From contig NC_062980.1 in NCBI RefSeq assembly GCF_023078275.1, positions 13,720,783 through 13,784,782 of the forward strand: 64,000 nt of DNA, read 5' to 3'. The notes below the pieces were generated by a model. That model was not told the DNA's origin. It saw nothing but the letters and a program-made list of their open reading frames with translations, and made no database searches. Source of the stretch: Leguminivora glycinivorella. Its lineage: Eukaryota > Arthropoda > Insecta > Lepidoptera > Tortricidae. Position numbers and translations under genes: made by a program. This document shows positions 32,020-44,321 of this stretch, one piece after another. The first letter of the stretch is position 1. Each line of letters opens with the position of its first letter.

Positions 32020-33520
32020 GGGCGGCTCACTCCGCATTTCTTCCATACATTCCGGCGGCCGCGAGTTCGCGGCTCATAAAGTTTGACGACCTTGTCGCTG
32101 CGCAATAGAACTCAATGTCGTATGCAGTCCATTGACAGGTTGTTGACAGTGAGCCTTCTGTACTTGTACTTTTATATATTCTGTGCCAGCACCAAATCAA
32201 TGACTTTGAATACAAGTCACGTGGAACGGGATGAGCCTAGTTCCTTATTAAATAAAGGTTGGATTAGTGGGTGTAATCTTCGTAATCCAGCTTGCCTGGT
32301 AAAAGTGGTAAATAACCAAATTGTTCCAATATCTAAGATTGTGGTAATCTATACTGGAACTGAGTAATTGGCTTGCAAAAACCTGACAATTTGTGTTGAC
32401 TATCAAATTCACGTCATCAAAGACTCAGATCTTTAACCCTTTATTAATTTCCTATGAGTTAGACACTTCACTTCCTTCTGTGGACATAATAATATATAAG
32501 GTTGTACCCCGCTGTATGTGAATATAACGTTGGAATTCTTTAACCTTCCACGTATAATATATATAAGAACAATTTGGATGTTTACCGTATGTAAATACCT
32601 ATGACCCACATAGGGTATGATATGATCAGAGATGAATAAAATTTATCTGTACGGTACCTGTCCGAACGACAATAAGCCATGCTATACAAGGCTTTTAAAT
32701 CAAATGATTGATATCGATTCCAAATCAAGAACCTTCTAGATTTCCTAGACAACTTGTCAACAAACCCGCTCTCTGGGTAAGAAGGAGGCCAAAGTTCTTT
32801 TCGAGAAAAGGGATGCACCGTAATCCTAAATGTGACGTTAGAAGAATGTACATACAACATGTACCTCTTCATTAGCTTGAATCTGCTCCTAACGCTAAAA
32901 GACGGCTCTTTAAGATTTTTAGTATCAAACACTAATTATTCTGGGAGCTTCATTCAGGCAAATAACCGCGAAGGTTATTGCTGCAAGAATATTACCAATG
33001 TTCAACAAGAACTGATCGCCGAGTCTGCCTACATTCTTCCCTTGTTTTTGACAAAAATAAGTTATGAATTATTTAGTGTCTTGCTTGGCTACTCGTCTAA
33101 AATACATAAAATGTACTAATATTAGAGCTATGCGCCTGTGACATAACTAATTTATGGGGCCAAATCAATGCTAAAATCTATTTTGGAACTATTTTTAGTC
33201 TTGTTTCAAATATAACTAAAACTTCAGTTAGGCCTACAGTCCAAGTTATTTATTTATCTTACCATAATGGGTATCCAGCAGATATAGTTGGTACTTATAT
33301 GTTACAATGATAAGTGAAAACCAGTGTTTTTCTAGCTATACTACAACTTATTAGCAAAGGTAGTGCTGCTTACCATATCAACCCAACTAATTGCAAATAC
33401 GTATATGTACAACAAAATGAAACCACTTATAGGGTGGTACATATTAAAAATGGACTGAAACGAAAATCTTATAAATTAAAAGATTATTTATTGCCTAAAT
33501 AGCTGCGCTCTGTATACTAC
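32020..33520. other. Region with small unrecognised ORFs
   Basis: Frames at 32083-32367 (94 codons), 32832-33119 (95) and 33314-33502 (62), all plus strand, have hydrophobic N-terminal stretches and a few cysteines. None shows a known domain or convincing splice context. A GC-rich patch at 31980-32100 resembles part of a transposon. They may be fragments of one decayed element lying between the inverted arms at 29474 and 34862. I cannot assign a function. Confidence 0.25.
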
Positions 33521-34691
33521 TATTATTCACCTTTAGGTAGGCACATGAAATTCGTCTTTTGTTCGTATATGCCAACTTAAATCGGCCTGGAAATACAATG
33601 CATGTACATACTGTGACATCACGCAATGATCACCTTTGTTCAAATTTGTACGTACACACTTGACATTGTTTAGCCATTATATGCTAACAACAAAGTAAGG
33701 AAATATTGTAGTCGATTTTATATATCTTCAAGGGAGATCCCGTTGTTTTTTGTAAAATGTTGTATAAGTGCACTTGATTCCTCATAAAGACTATAAGAAC
33801 TTTCAAATAAATATTAATACAAAGGAATAAGCCATGAAGATAATTTTGTGTCTGTAACGTAACCTAAACAGTATTATGCCTTAGTTATACTGAGATCTAT
33901 AGATCTAACATATATGCTTTGCTGTGATAAAGACAAATAGCATTGTGGCTTGTAATGCCTCAACAAGATTTCACTTTCTTTTTGCGAAGTAGATCGATAC
34001 ATAATGACAAAGGATCCTGAAATTAATTGAAACAGACAATACCGAAAATTATGATTTGATGGGTGAAATGAAATAAAAATATGAACTCGCTTTTAGAAAT
34101 AAGATTTAATCTTATAACTTGATTCACATTGATTTATTAAAAATACAGTATTCACAAAAATAGTAACATGTATCACTGCAGATTCCACTTAGTTGGTTGA
34201 ATTGAAATGATTCACCCACACACGCAGATTATTAAGTGCACTAGTTGTTTCCACCAGTTTCACTAATGATGAGGAATTAATCACATTGGCGTTATGCTGG
34301 CCACCAGGCGGTCACAGACAGGTCTCAAATATAATAAAATAGGCTTCAAATAACGGTAGGAAGCTTTTAATAGCAGCGTTTTACCTTACAATAAAACGCA
34401 TATTAAGCGAAGTACCTTATTTGAAGCCTATAGTTTTTAGGCCGCCAGTGGCTAAAGTACTCCGTTGCAATACACCACTTTACTTTTATTACACCCATGG
34501 AGGGTAGGTTTAACTCACTAATGTATTTTATCACCTTCACCATTCAGGTTGCAAAATCCAACACCTATACACTCCAATGTATACTGATATGTCCCTGTTT
34601 TTATTTAAAATGTACATAATTAAAATAATTATTGCAACCTTTTTAGTAAATTGTACACTTATTGCAACTTTGTTTTGGTTATAATTTGAGA

Positions 34692-34862
34692 ACCAATGAG
34701 GCAAACGGCGCCCGTAGGCGCCACCGCCCGGTGGTGAGGGGATAAAACTGGAAGGGTAAAACTGGTGGTGGGGATAATGGCGACTACTGTCAGCTAATAT
34801 GTGAACCGCTACGTCATCTGTTAACAGGATTGCTCTCTCAAATATAATAAAATAGGCTTCAA
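34692..34862. repeat. Long-range inverted repeat, right arm
   Basis: Inverse of 29474-29643. Beside it, 34850-34910 is inverted at 34373-34430, so at least two inverted pairs interlock here. Confidence 0.75.
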
Positions 34863-35828
34863 ATAAGGTACTTCGCTTAATATGCGTTTTATTGTAAGGT
34901 AAAACGCTGCTATTTATAATATTTATTATTTGACTGAATTCTGATAAATATTCATATTAAGACGGGGTTTTACTTGAATTGGTGTTACTTACATTAAAAA
35001 CAACAATAATTAAATTCCATTATTTTCATAAATAATTAACGTAAAGCGTCTTGATACGAATATTCAAATTTTAGGTAGGTAGCATAGTAAAACTCTTCAT
35101 TTAAATGCTAAGTACAGTTTTATTCAAATAATTCCTGTATTTCCGAAATATTATAATAAAATTATGACACTATAACATTATTTACTTTCTGATTTCGTAA
35201 TCATCAAAACATAGAAACAATGGAAATACTAACTTATGCTTATGTTTCGCTTTTACTTTAGCCCAAGAGCTACCCAGTGCATTAAGAACAAATTTTATTT
35301 TAAATCACGCATCAACTGCATTTCGTAACGAACATTATTTACAGTTAGGTTTATTAGAGCTTTGATAGAATATCTTACAATTTAGACGGCGGCAACGTTA
35401 ATTCCATTTCGCACCGTCTTTCCGCTCTGCGTGCGATGGTCTCTTCTATTTGCGCAGCACATTTCACATGCATAAAAAAAATCCTTCCGGCACAATCAGC
35501 TTAGACGGCCACCAGAGAAGTTTAGAGTAGACCTGGTTTAATTCTTACTCTTGCCTACGTTCGAAGTAATAAATGCTGCCAGGTCCAGGACTTCTTCACA
35601 ATGTTCTGAAACATTCAATTTAATATGTACCTTCCTCAGTCCTCGTATATATAATACCTACTCTTCAAGATATGTATATGTAAATATGTTGCAATTTCAA
35701 ACAAATCAAAGTCGACAGGTAATCCCTTTATTTTCATTATCTTTCTAATACCTTAGCGTTATTACATTCTAGAGATCTTGCTCAATTACGATAGAGATAT
35801 AATATCCTTGTATCGCGATCTACCATTC

Positions 35829-35882
35829 AGTCCGTCGGCACGGTCGCGGTACACCTGACGCATTTCAAACCACAATGTTTAG
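35829..35882 (+). promoter_or_regulatory. Candidate distal first exon and initiator
   Basis: An arthropod-type initiator TTCAGTCC (A at 35829) precedes a GC-rich leader, then CACAATG and the coding stub ATGTTTAG up to a good donor (AG/GTGAGA at 35883). The stub is 8 nt, giving the same phase (2) as the proximal GGT first exon, so splicing to 48258 would keep the frame. The start context CCACAATG is good. It may equally belong to another gene or be chance. The rest of 34911-36470 shows nothing else. Confidence 0.3.
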
Positions 35883-36473
35883 GTGAGATCACAAAGTGTT
35901 TTCAATTATTTTGTGCGTGTGTCATGTCAAGGAAAGTTGTGAATAAGAGTTTTTTTTTAATAGCTTTGATTTAAAGTTATTACCAGTTAAATTAATCATT
36001 AATAGCGTTGATTGCCCACGAGCGTTAAAATTGAAACAGTATAATATTGCAATCACATAGCAATCGTAAATATAAAGTGTTTGGATTAAAATCGCACTTG
36101 TGATAAAATTCAGTAACAAGTTAAAAACTGAATGTTTTTGTTTTGTACTTTTATTTATAATATGTTTTAATGGAGCCTTTATTCACTGCAATAGCTAATT
36201 GAGTACCTACCTAGAGGAATGACAAACATTTTCACGTTTGATTTCGATTTGCGGAACGTAATAATTTGGTAAAAAAATATACTTTTAACGAATTTAAAGA
36301 GAATGAGAACCTTTCTTCACAACATACGTTGTTTTGTAAGTATTTTGATATTTTATCAGTTTGCCCGATGTGGATGATTTTCATAATTTCACACATTATG
36401 CGATATTTTCACGAATATAATTACCAAAATCGAGTGTTTTATTTTAGTATTATTACGCGGCTATACTTAGACT

Positions 36474-36803
36474 GAAGCGCAGGTGGCCTAGCGGTAAGAA
36501 CGTGCGACTTTCAATCCTGAGGTCGCGGGTTCGATCCCCGGCTCGTACCAATGAGTTTTTCGGAACTTATGTGCGAAATGTCATTGAATATTTGCCATTC
36601 GCTTTTCGGTGAAGTAAAACATCGTGAGGAAACCGGACTAATCCCAATAAGGCCTAGTTACCCTTCGGGTTGGAAGGTCAGATGGCAGTCGCTTTCGTAA
36701 AAACTAGTGCCTACGCCAAATCTTGGGATTAGTTGTCAAAGCGGACCCCAGGCTCCCATGAGCCGTGGCAAAATGCCGGGATAACGCAAGGAGGATGATG
36801 AGT
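36474..36803 (+). mobile_element. tRNA-derived SINE, near complete
   Basis: The head has an A box (GGTGGCCTAGCGGTAAGAAC) and a B box (GCGGGTTCGATCCCCGGCTC). The body runs to GATAACGCAAGGAGGATGAT. The 3' tail matches 1446-1500 inverted. It is a typical moth SINE of about 330 bp. Confidence 0.75.
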
Positions 36804-37129
36804 TAGACTGATACCTACACTTAAAATAGAGAACTAGCCAAAAGAATAGAGAGAGTTCGTAGTTGCGAAGACTTAGGCAAATAGGCAGGTGGGTCTGGGA
36901 AGCTAGTTAAAACCTTTTTCACCACACCAACTGGTAAAGACTCTCTTTGCTATTCGAGATAGCAAAATTGCATTTTATCCACAAGACTGCAAAATATTGA
37001 TGTCTTAAGCTGGCTGGTAGATTTTATCTACATATAAATGATGCTTTTGAATCATAAATATTGAATAAATTGATAGATTTGATTTAGTTAGATGTTTATA
37101 ATTAGTGAGTATTTTGTTGGTGTGGTGAA

Positions 37130-37310
37130 AAATTTTGTGTTTCACTCGGCGGCAAAATTTGTTTAACCTTCGTTCCTTGAAACTCTCGCAACGCTCAAGA
37201 TTCCACTCGCTACACTCGCGGTTGATTATTGGAATCTTTCGCTTGCATGGATATCAATATTAGCACGTGCGGTTAAACAACAACTTTGCCCCCTTGTAAA
37301 ACAATAGTTA
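37130..37310 (-). repeat. Diverged arm of the GGGGGCAAAG family
   Basis: It ends AACTTTGCCCCCTTGTA like the complete copies and shares the CACTCGC/GCGAGTG hairpin style, but is strongly diverged. Confidence 0.45.
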
Positions 37311-37320
37311 TTTTTATACC

Positions 37321-37965
37321 TACAATGGGGCAAAGTTGTATTATAACGCCGAGTATGGAATTAAAAAACGAGCAAGTGAAAGGATTCTATAGTTGAACCA
37401 CGAGCGAAGCGAGTGGTTCGAGAATAGAATCCTGAACTCGCGAGTTTTTTAACACACGAGAAGTAAAATACATTTGCACCCGAGTGTAACACAAAACTTT
37501 TCCCCTCACTATAGCGAGGAAACTACAACGCAAAAAATGCGTTTTCCCCTCACTAGCTCGGAAACACGTGTTTTGTCCTTTAATACCAGCAGGTAAAAAC
37601 GCATTTTATCCACTAGTGAGTAAAGTAATTTGACCTTGAATAAGGTCAAATTAATTGCTTTAAAAGTGACAAAAGTAGTTGAATCTAGTAATTAAGATGA
37701 TTTACCACCCGTGGAACTACTGGAAGCAGTGATAAACGCATTTTCTTGCGTTGTAGTTTCCTCGCTATAGTGAGGGGAAAAGTTTTGTGTTACACTCGGG
37801 TGCAAATGTATTTTACTTCTCGTGTGTTAAAAAACTCGCAAGTTCAGGATTCTATTCTCGAACCCCTCGCTTCGCTCGTGGTTCAACTATAGAATCCTTT
37901 CACTTGCTCGTTTTTCAATTCCACACTCGGCGTTAAAATACAACTTTGCCCCCTTGTATAACAAA
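37321..37965. mobile_element. GGGGGCAAAG foldback family, complete copy
   Basis: Inverted arms of about 220 bp start GGGGCAAAGTTGTATTATAA on the left and end CAACTTTGCCCCCTTGTATA on the right. The centre contains smaller palindromes around AGTTTCCTCGCTATAGTGAG and ACACGTGTTTTG. No ORF of note. This copy defines the family present at 27543, 37974 and 50852/55187. Confidence 0.75.
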
Positions 37966-37973
37966 TAACTATT

Positions 37974-38267
37974 ATCACTGCTTCCAGTAGTCCCACAGGT
38001 GGTAAATCATCTTTATTACTAGATTCACCTACTTTTATCAATTTTAAAATAATTCTCAAACAATTCTTTTATTTATTTTAACGTCGGGATGAATTTTAAA
38101 ATCATTATACGCGATTTATTCCGTTTCCATAGTTTTATTTCAATTTTAAAGCAGTTAATTTGACTTTATTCAAGGTCAAATTACTTTACCCACTAGTGGA
38201 TAAAATGCGTTTTTACCCGCTGGTATTAAAGGACAAAACACGTGTTTCCGAGCTGGTGAGGGGAAAA
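37974..38267 (+). repeat. GGGGGCAAAG family, central fragment
   Basis: It matches the family centre (CACTGCTTCCAGTAG to CCGAGCTGGTGAGGGGAAAA). It is interrupted by about 95 bp flanked by the repeated CAATTTTAAA. Confidence 0.55.
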
Positions 38268-38984
38268 TAACATAATTAGAAAATAACAATTTAATTAAAT
38301 TAGCACCAATATCACCTTAGTCTCCAAAAGAATTATTTATGTATTTAATGGCGTGTGGATTATTTATTTGTTGTTTATTTGCTGTGGATTATTTATTTAT
38401 TTAGTGGCGGAAGGAAATGTGGGACCTTTATTATGGTACTGGCTTAACCATGACGCTGGCCTTAGTCACATCCTTGATGTTACCTTGACTTGCATCACAG
38501 AATATATAATAGTACCTTGCATTTCCGAAAACACGCACAGTCGGAACCTACCTGTGTGATTACTATAAGCTTTAACCCGTTACGTAAACGATAGCGAATT
38601 AATGTTATTAGCTTACAAAAGGGCGTGCCAGGATTTTGTTTGGGCTTGTAATTAAAAAAAAAATGCCATTTAAAATTAAAGGAAAAATGAAAAAATCACA
38701 CCTCCGGCAGGACTCGAACCTGGCCTTGCCGGGGCCATTAATAATATGCTTTAATTTAAAAATATGTAATATCGCTCGCAGACATTTCTACACGATAAAA
38801 AACAAGCCATTTAAAATTTTCAGATTTTTTTTTACTTACGTCCGTATTTTAAATAATAAACGGTGTTTGCTGTTTTTAATGGTTCTCAATTCGACTGATT
38901 TTTTTATGTTTGTTCCACGATATCTCCGTCGTTACTAGACCGATTTAGAATTTTTTATTTTTATTAAATATATATGCATACAGA

Positions 38985-39485
38985 TTGGTTCCATTTTTAT
39001 CAGAACCCAGTTCTGATGATGGGATCCTGGAGAAATCGAGGGAACTCCTCAAATCTGAAAGGCATACATATGGTGATTTATGTGTTTTTAAATGAACAGC
39101 ATGCATTTACGTACGGAACAGTGAAATTTGATGCATTGGAACTGCTAATGATGGTCAGAACGAAACTCCCTCAAATCTGAACGGCACACTTACAGTGACT
39201 TTGGTATTTTTATAAGAACAGCATGCACTTACGTCCAGAACAGTGACATTTGGTGCAGTGGAACTGCTGATGAAGATCAGGACGGAACTCCTCAAATCTG
39301 AACGGCACACTTATAGTGACTTTGGTATTTTTATAAGAACAGCATGCACTTAAGTCCAGAACAGTGACATTTGGTGCAGTGGAAATGCTGATGAAGGTCA
39401 GAACGGAACTCCTTAAATCTGAACGGCACTAGTGACCTTCGTATTTTTATAGGAACAGCATGCATTTAAGTTCAGAACAGTCACA
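38985..39485 (+). repeat. 121-bp tandem repeat, about four copies
   Basis: The landmark GGAACTCCTCAAATCTGAA recurs at about 39041, 39162, 39283 and 39404, a constant 121-bp period. The outer copies are more diverged, and the two inner copies are nearly identical. Confidence 0.8.
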
Positions 39486-39871
39486 TTACATTGTTAGAAA
39501 ATTTGTTCTCTTTATGCTTACATATTGAGTTTTCAAATTTTGTCAAGCTCGATTTCTTATAATCGGATATCGGATTCATGAGGAAACTCTTCAAACTTCA
39601 GGGAGGAAATAGTCGAGAGCGTTTGTATGGAGAATCGACCCCTCCTATATCGTCTTAACGTTCGAATGTGAAATGAACGCGAGACGAAAGGCACGCGGGG
39701 CGTCGCGCAACGCAACTCCGGACGGAAGTGCGTAAAAAACTCGGACGTTGGTGCGTTTTCCCCGCATGGGGGTCCGTCGCTCCGCGTGTCGCAACGAGAC
39801 GCATTGCCAGTGTGTGAAACGCCTTAATTAGTGCTCACGTAATAACAATACTTAGGTACCTATATAAAGTA

Positions 39872-40050
39872 CTAGCTTTTGCCCGCAGCTTCGCTCGCGT
39901 TAGAAAGAGACAAAAAGTAGCCTATGTCACTCTCCATCCCTTCAACTATCTCCACTTAAAAAATCACGACAATTCGTCGCTCCGTTTTGCCGTGAAACAC
40001 CGACAAACAAACAGACACACACACTTTCCCATTTATAATATTAGTATGGA
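39872..40050 (-). mobile_element. Small non-autonomous Helitron
   Basis: On the minus strand it starts TCCATACTAATATTATAAAT and ends GCAAAAGCTAG, with host A before and T after. TC...CTRR inserted between A and T is the Helitron hallmark. A second copy is at 42183-42359. Short CA/GT repeats lie inside. Confidence 0.75.
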
Positions 40051-40235
40051 TTACTCGTGTGTATAGTGGATCTGTGGATAAATCTTCAACAATCTCCACT
40101 CGAGTGTGTAAATGTTATAATATTATTACGAGTGTATTATGTAAGTATACGAGACGAGACCAATATATAATAAAGACCGTAGTTACAATCTACTTCGTCG
40201 TGCGTTCATTACTTCTTGCTAGTATCTGGTTTCAA

Positions 40236-40685
40236 TATCTGGGCGACCGAGCTTCGCTCGGTTCTATTTTAATATATCACATCTTTAGATAAAAAAACTC
40301 TTATAAATACAAAAACAAAAAAAAAGACAAAAAACAAAAACTTAATTTCTGGCCGGGATTCGAAACCCTGACACCAACGATCTATCTGCGTACATTAGAC
40401 CGACCTCGTACGACTGAGCTAAGCGGAATCGATGCGCGCGCGGCGAAATTAACGACCATATTTTACGTTTACTAACGCGAAAGAAAAACTCATGAAAACT
40501 CGAAAATTCGCGTTTTCCGGGATCTAAGGCTACGCTAGATCGATTTTTCACCCCCGAAAACCCCCACATAACAAATTTCAGTGAAATCGTTAGAGCGGTT
40601 TCCGAGATCGTCGGTATATATAAATAAATAAATAAATAAATAAATAAATATACAAGAATAGCTCGTTTAAAAGTATAAGATTTCA
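40236..40685 (+). mobile_element. Lepidopteran microsatellite-bearing repeat
   Basis: It begins CGACCGAGCTTCGCTCGG and contains minus-strand pol III-like boxes (GGGTTTCGAATCCCGG and TTAGCTCAGTCGTACGAGG) at about 40350-40430. An (ATAA)n tract lies at about 40620-40650, and it ends near AGCTCGTTTAAAAGTATAAG. It combines SINE-like promoter boxes with a microsatellite. Confidence 0.5.
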
Positions 40686-40739
40686 GCCAGAATTGGGTAC
40701 CTAAGTAAAGTTTTTTGAAGATAGGCAAAATAGTAGGTA

Positions 40740-40890
40740 CATTACGATACAAGTGCGTAAAAAAGGAAGTTCGAAACGAGTGGCGATAAATTAAAACACG
40801 ACCGAAGGGAGTGTTTTAAATCGACACGAGTTACGAATTTCCTTTTTGCACGCGTATCGTACGACGTTTTTCAGTACAGATGACCCTCCG
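40740..40890. repeat. ACTCGTGTCGATTTAAAACA repeat, second copy
   Basis: Inverted GAACGAGTGGCG-like and TTTAAATCGACACGAGTT arms; related to 18640-18950. Confidence 0.5.
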
Positions 40891-40908
40891 AAGTTTCGAC
40901 TTGGCATA

Positions 40909-41026
40909 TAATGAACCACTTCTCGCACTAGTGCGTAAAAAAAACACCATCTGTATCTACTGAAAAATATATTTTTCAGTACCGATGGTGTTTTTTTACG
41001 CACTAGTGCGAGAAATGGTTCATTAT
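40909..41026. repeat. 118-bp near-perfect foldback
   Basis: The arms ATAATGAACCACTTCTCGCA and the inverse TGCGAGAAATGGTTCATTAT meet near 40968 (CTGAAAAATATATTTTTCAG). Confidence 0.8.
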
Positions 41027-41079
41027 GTTGTGAACAGATTGTGTAACTAGTTAGACACATATATTCGTGTTGATCTTCT

Positions 41080-41392
41080 AGGACTTTTTTATCGCATCCT
41101 GTGGTTCTAAAATCCGTAGAGTCGCCATATGAAAGATTTTCGGAGTCAAAGTACAACAGTATGATGTCATATTAAATATGAATATTTATCCATATTAAAT
41201 ATAGTATTATGATAAAATTTACTAATAATAACATTACTACTTAAAATTAACTACGATTAAAATAAACTCAGTAGCGATGTGACAGTATATGTAAGTAATA
41301 TGACATCGTACTGTTGGACTTAGACTTTGACTTCAAAAATGTTTCATATGGATCCACGGATTTTAGAACCACGGTACGCGATAAAAAGTCCT
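41080..41392. repeat. Foldback with about 110-bp arms
   Basis: Arms AGGACTTTTTTATCGC... and the inverse ...GCGATAAAAAGTCCT, including TGGTTCTAAAATCCGTAGAG on one side. The centre is AT-rich. Confidence 0.65.
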
Positions 41393-41476
41393 AAGCCTAA
41401 TTATTAGGCATACGTATAGTGATATAGTCATTCTTGGCAAGGACGGTGGTTAAAACATCAAACTTGTATGACCATG

Positions 41477-41620
41477 CGCGGATCCAGGGGGGGGGGTCAT
41501 GGGGGTCATGACCCCCCCTGGAGCCTAAGTTGGCCATACAAATAGACCACGTGACCTCCCCCTGGGGCCCCGGGCCTTTACCACGTGACCCCCCCCCTGG
41601 GCACGAAGCTGGATCCGCGC
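41477..41620. mobile_element. GC-rich MITE
   Basis: Inverted ends CGCGGATCCAGG and CTGGATCCGCG enclose runs of G and C with a TCATGACCCCCCC palindrome. Confidence 0.5.
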
Positions 41621-41924
41621 TTGTGTATGACATTATGACGGTTAGCAATTCTTCCAGAACCGTGGCTGTCAAAATCTTTGCCAACTTCCTTGGAATGACC
41701 AGGTACTTAATGCTGACTAGCAGTTTTACTATCAACGATAAAATATTAATATCTTTGATAATGCAATACTTTGGCAATTAATTAGGTAGGTATTACTTAT
41801 AACTTATCTTACTGTGTTAAGGTAATTTCAACGATTAACATAGTATGGCGGGGGATTTGCTTTATAATGAGCCACTTATCTAAGGTATGAGAATTATGAT
41901 AACGTATTCGAAAACATAGCACGT

Positions 41925-42152
41925 GTGACACATATATTCTCATCGTTCACTGTATTATTATTACTCGTTGTTTTAATCTTTCGAATTACAAGGTCGCACT
42001 GTCAAACTTTTCGATTAGATGAAATCGTCCCGCAGTCGAAATCGTCCCTAATAAAAAAGTCAGCTATTGATAAGAAATTGAAGCCTAGCAATTTTACTAT
42101 CTGTCGGATCGTACGATCAGCAGTATCCAATGAGGATTACCTCCACCTCTGA
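41925..42152 (+). CDS. Small hypothetical secreted-type ORF
   Basis: 75 codons. The first 25 or so form a hydrophobic leader (FTVLLLLVVLIFRITRS), and the rest is basic. It ends SAVSNEDYLHL and stop. The last 30 bases closely resemble the tail of the GGT pseudo-exons near 50186 and 50400, where another frame reads VSNEDYLL and stop. I do not recognise a family. It could be a fragment of a dispersed repeat, and there is no splice or promoter evidence. Confidence 0.25.
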   Translation: MTHIFSSFTVLLLLVVLIFRITRSHCQTFRLDEIVPQSKSSLIKKSAIDKKLKPSNFTICRIVRSAVSNEDYLHL

Positions 42153-42182
42153 AAAACAAAACCGCTGTCATTTATAACAATA

Positions 42183-42359
42183 CTAGCTTTAGCCCACGGC
42201 TTCGCTCGCGTTAGAAAAAGACAAAAAGTAGCCTATGTCACTCTCCATCCCTTCAACTATCTCCACTTAAAAAATCACGCCAATTCGTCGCTCCGTTTTG
42301 CCGTGAAACGGACAAACAGACAGACACACACACTTTCCCTTTTATAATATTAGTATAGA
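42183..42359 (-). mobile_element. Small non-autonomous Helitron, second copy
   Basis: About 90 percent like 39872-40050 by eye. On the minus strand it ends GGGCTAAAGCTAG followed by host T. The 5' end is TCTATACTAATATTATAAAA. Confidence 0.7.
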
Positions 42360-42469
42360 AGTCTCATTCAAATGCATGAGGCATGAAGGGTCAGCAGGTA
42401 GGCAGAGGCGCCTTAACAGGGCGTATAAGGGGAGCGGAGGGGGAGTAAAAGAGATGGGGGAGGTACCGA

Positions 42470-42590
42470 TGTGACGAGTTAAGAATTTCACCACCCGTTT
42501 CCTCCCGTGAGTGTCGTAGAAGTCGACTGTGAGATACGGGTTCAGTAACGCTGTGGCAGACAACCTGTCAATATCACAATTTCGTGTTTT
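42470..42590. repeat. Interspersed repeat shared with 46310-46400
   Basis: TGTCGTAGAAGTCGACTGTG with the flanking TTTC-CACC context occurs in both places. It is probably a decayed LINE coding region on the minus strand. Confidence 0.4.
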
Positions 42591-43180
42591 TTCAGCCCCT
42601 TGTGCATGTAATATTTAAGACTGACGTTTCATATGATCTGCTTCCTACCCTCCTCTTTTAGGAAAACAGACGTGAGTGTATGTATGTGTATATATAAGAG
42701 ACGCAGTTATTGAAGTATTAACATGTTCTGTCTCATTTACACTACAGATTAAACAGTTTTAATGGTACTTACATATTTATACGTAAGTCACGTCTCCGAC
42801 ATTCTCAAATTAATATTATTAAACACCGCTTTGAAACAAAGCAATAACTGCAATAAGGAAAATCACGACCACACGAGAAAACCACACGAGTCTGACGGAC
42901 CTATTCGAATGTTTAAATACGACAAATATTAGCTCTAAATACGATGTGGATCGGATATTATTTAGTGTCAAAATTGGAGTTTTTTTCTAGAATAAAAGAA
43001 AGAACGATCTACTTAGCACATAGAGTTAATATGATATGGAAACGGATTATATCGCGTATAATGAATTTACAAATCATCCCGACGTTTCGAACATTTTACA
43101 GCGTTCGTGGTCAACGGGTGTAAGTATTAAGTAATTATTAAAGATAATATGAAATTAGATAATACATATATAATATGTAA

Positions 43181-43352
43181 TCTACATAGATAAAACAAAG
43201 TCGCTTTCTCTATCCCTATGTCCCTATGCATGCTTAAATCTTTAAAACTACGCAACGGATTTTGATGCGGTTTTTTTTAATAGATAGAGTGATTCTAGAG
43301 GAAGGTTTACATGTAGGTGTAGTACCCGTGCGAAGCCGGGGCGGGTCGCTAG
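43181..43352 (+). mobile_element. Small Helitron, second family
   Basis: It starts TCTACATAGATAAAAC after a host A and ends GGGGCGGGTCGCTAG before a host T. A short GC hairpin (CCCGTGCGAAGCCGGGG) precedes the end, as expected. ACTACGCAACGGATTTTGAT is a familiar lepidopteran Helitron core. Confidence 0.8.
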
Positions 43353-43770
43353 TATCTAATAAGTTCGAATAGAGCTGTGAATCTCACAGATCACTGAAAC
43401 AACATACGAAACAACGACATAGAAAAAAATAAAGACTGAGGGTATTGTCTCGTATCTAAATAACTTAATGTCACCCTGTACAGTCTCATAAAACATACAT
43501 CCATACACTGAAAGAGTGACTACTCGATTTTCATCAATCAGTACCGTGGCCGCTTTGCTCTCTAACTTTATGAAAAATTATACGATTTTTTGGTGAGCGG
43601 GCTAGTCATATATTTTCGTATTGGAAAGTGGTGCCATGATGACGTCACATACCCGTCAACTAGGAGTTTCTACTATCTGTGACCTCACCACACATCGACG
43701 TTCCCGCAACGTTCTACCGTCACCTTCCAAAAGTTCCGAAATAACCTAACCACAAAATTAAAAATTTGAA

Positions 43771-43990
43771 AAAACCCCCGACTGAGACATAGTGGACCGA
43801 TTTTCATAAAACATGGCTAAGAACACTCCCGACTAACTCAGCTTTCAAACAAAAAAAAAACTAAATCGAAATCGGTTCATCCGTTCGGGAGCTACGATGC
43901 CACAGACAGACACACACACAGACAGACAGACACACAGACAGACACGTCAAACTTATAACACCCCGTCGTTTTTGCGTCGGGGGTTAAAAA
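43771..43990. mobile_element. CCCCCGAC...GTCGGGGG repeat
   Basis: Inverted AAAACCCCCGAC/GTCGGGGGTTAAAA ends enclose GGTTCATCCGTTCGGGAGCT and a (CAGA)n/(CA)n microsatellite near 43905-43945. A common repeat type in moths. Confidence 0.6.
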
Positions 43991-44321
43991 ACTAATACTC
44001 ACATTTCTAATTGGGGTGCATTCTGCGCTTTCGTGAATAATATGGTGGTTTATAATCGGCCCTAACTCTCAAATTTGCAGCGGTAGTTTAATCATAATTA
44101 TCCAATTTATGAATGAAGATTAGATTGGTACCTAGATTAGTCAAGGTATTATAAATAGTACGGACAAAGTGCTAACAATATGTATCTACGAACTTAACGC
44201 AAAAGCAATAAGTTTTTTTGCAAAATTTTCATTTTTGGCACAAGCTTTTATCGCCGACTGTACCTCTCTGGCGATATTGTACTCGATGAGGATATTGGGG
44301 ATACGACGTTTCATAACCGAC

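Noticed and set aside
36480..36553. tRNA-like sequence with A and B boxes
   Set aside because: Head of a SINE with a continuing body; the anticodon arm is not a good tRNA fold.
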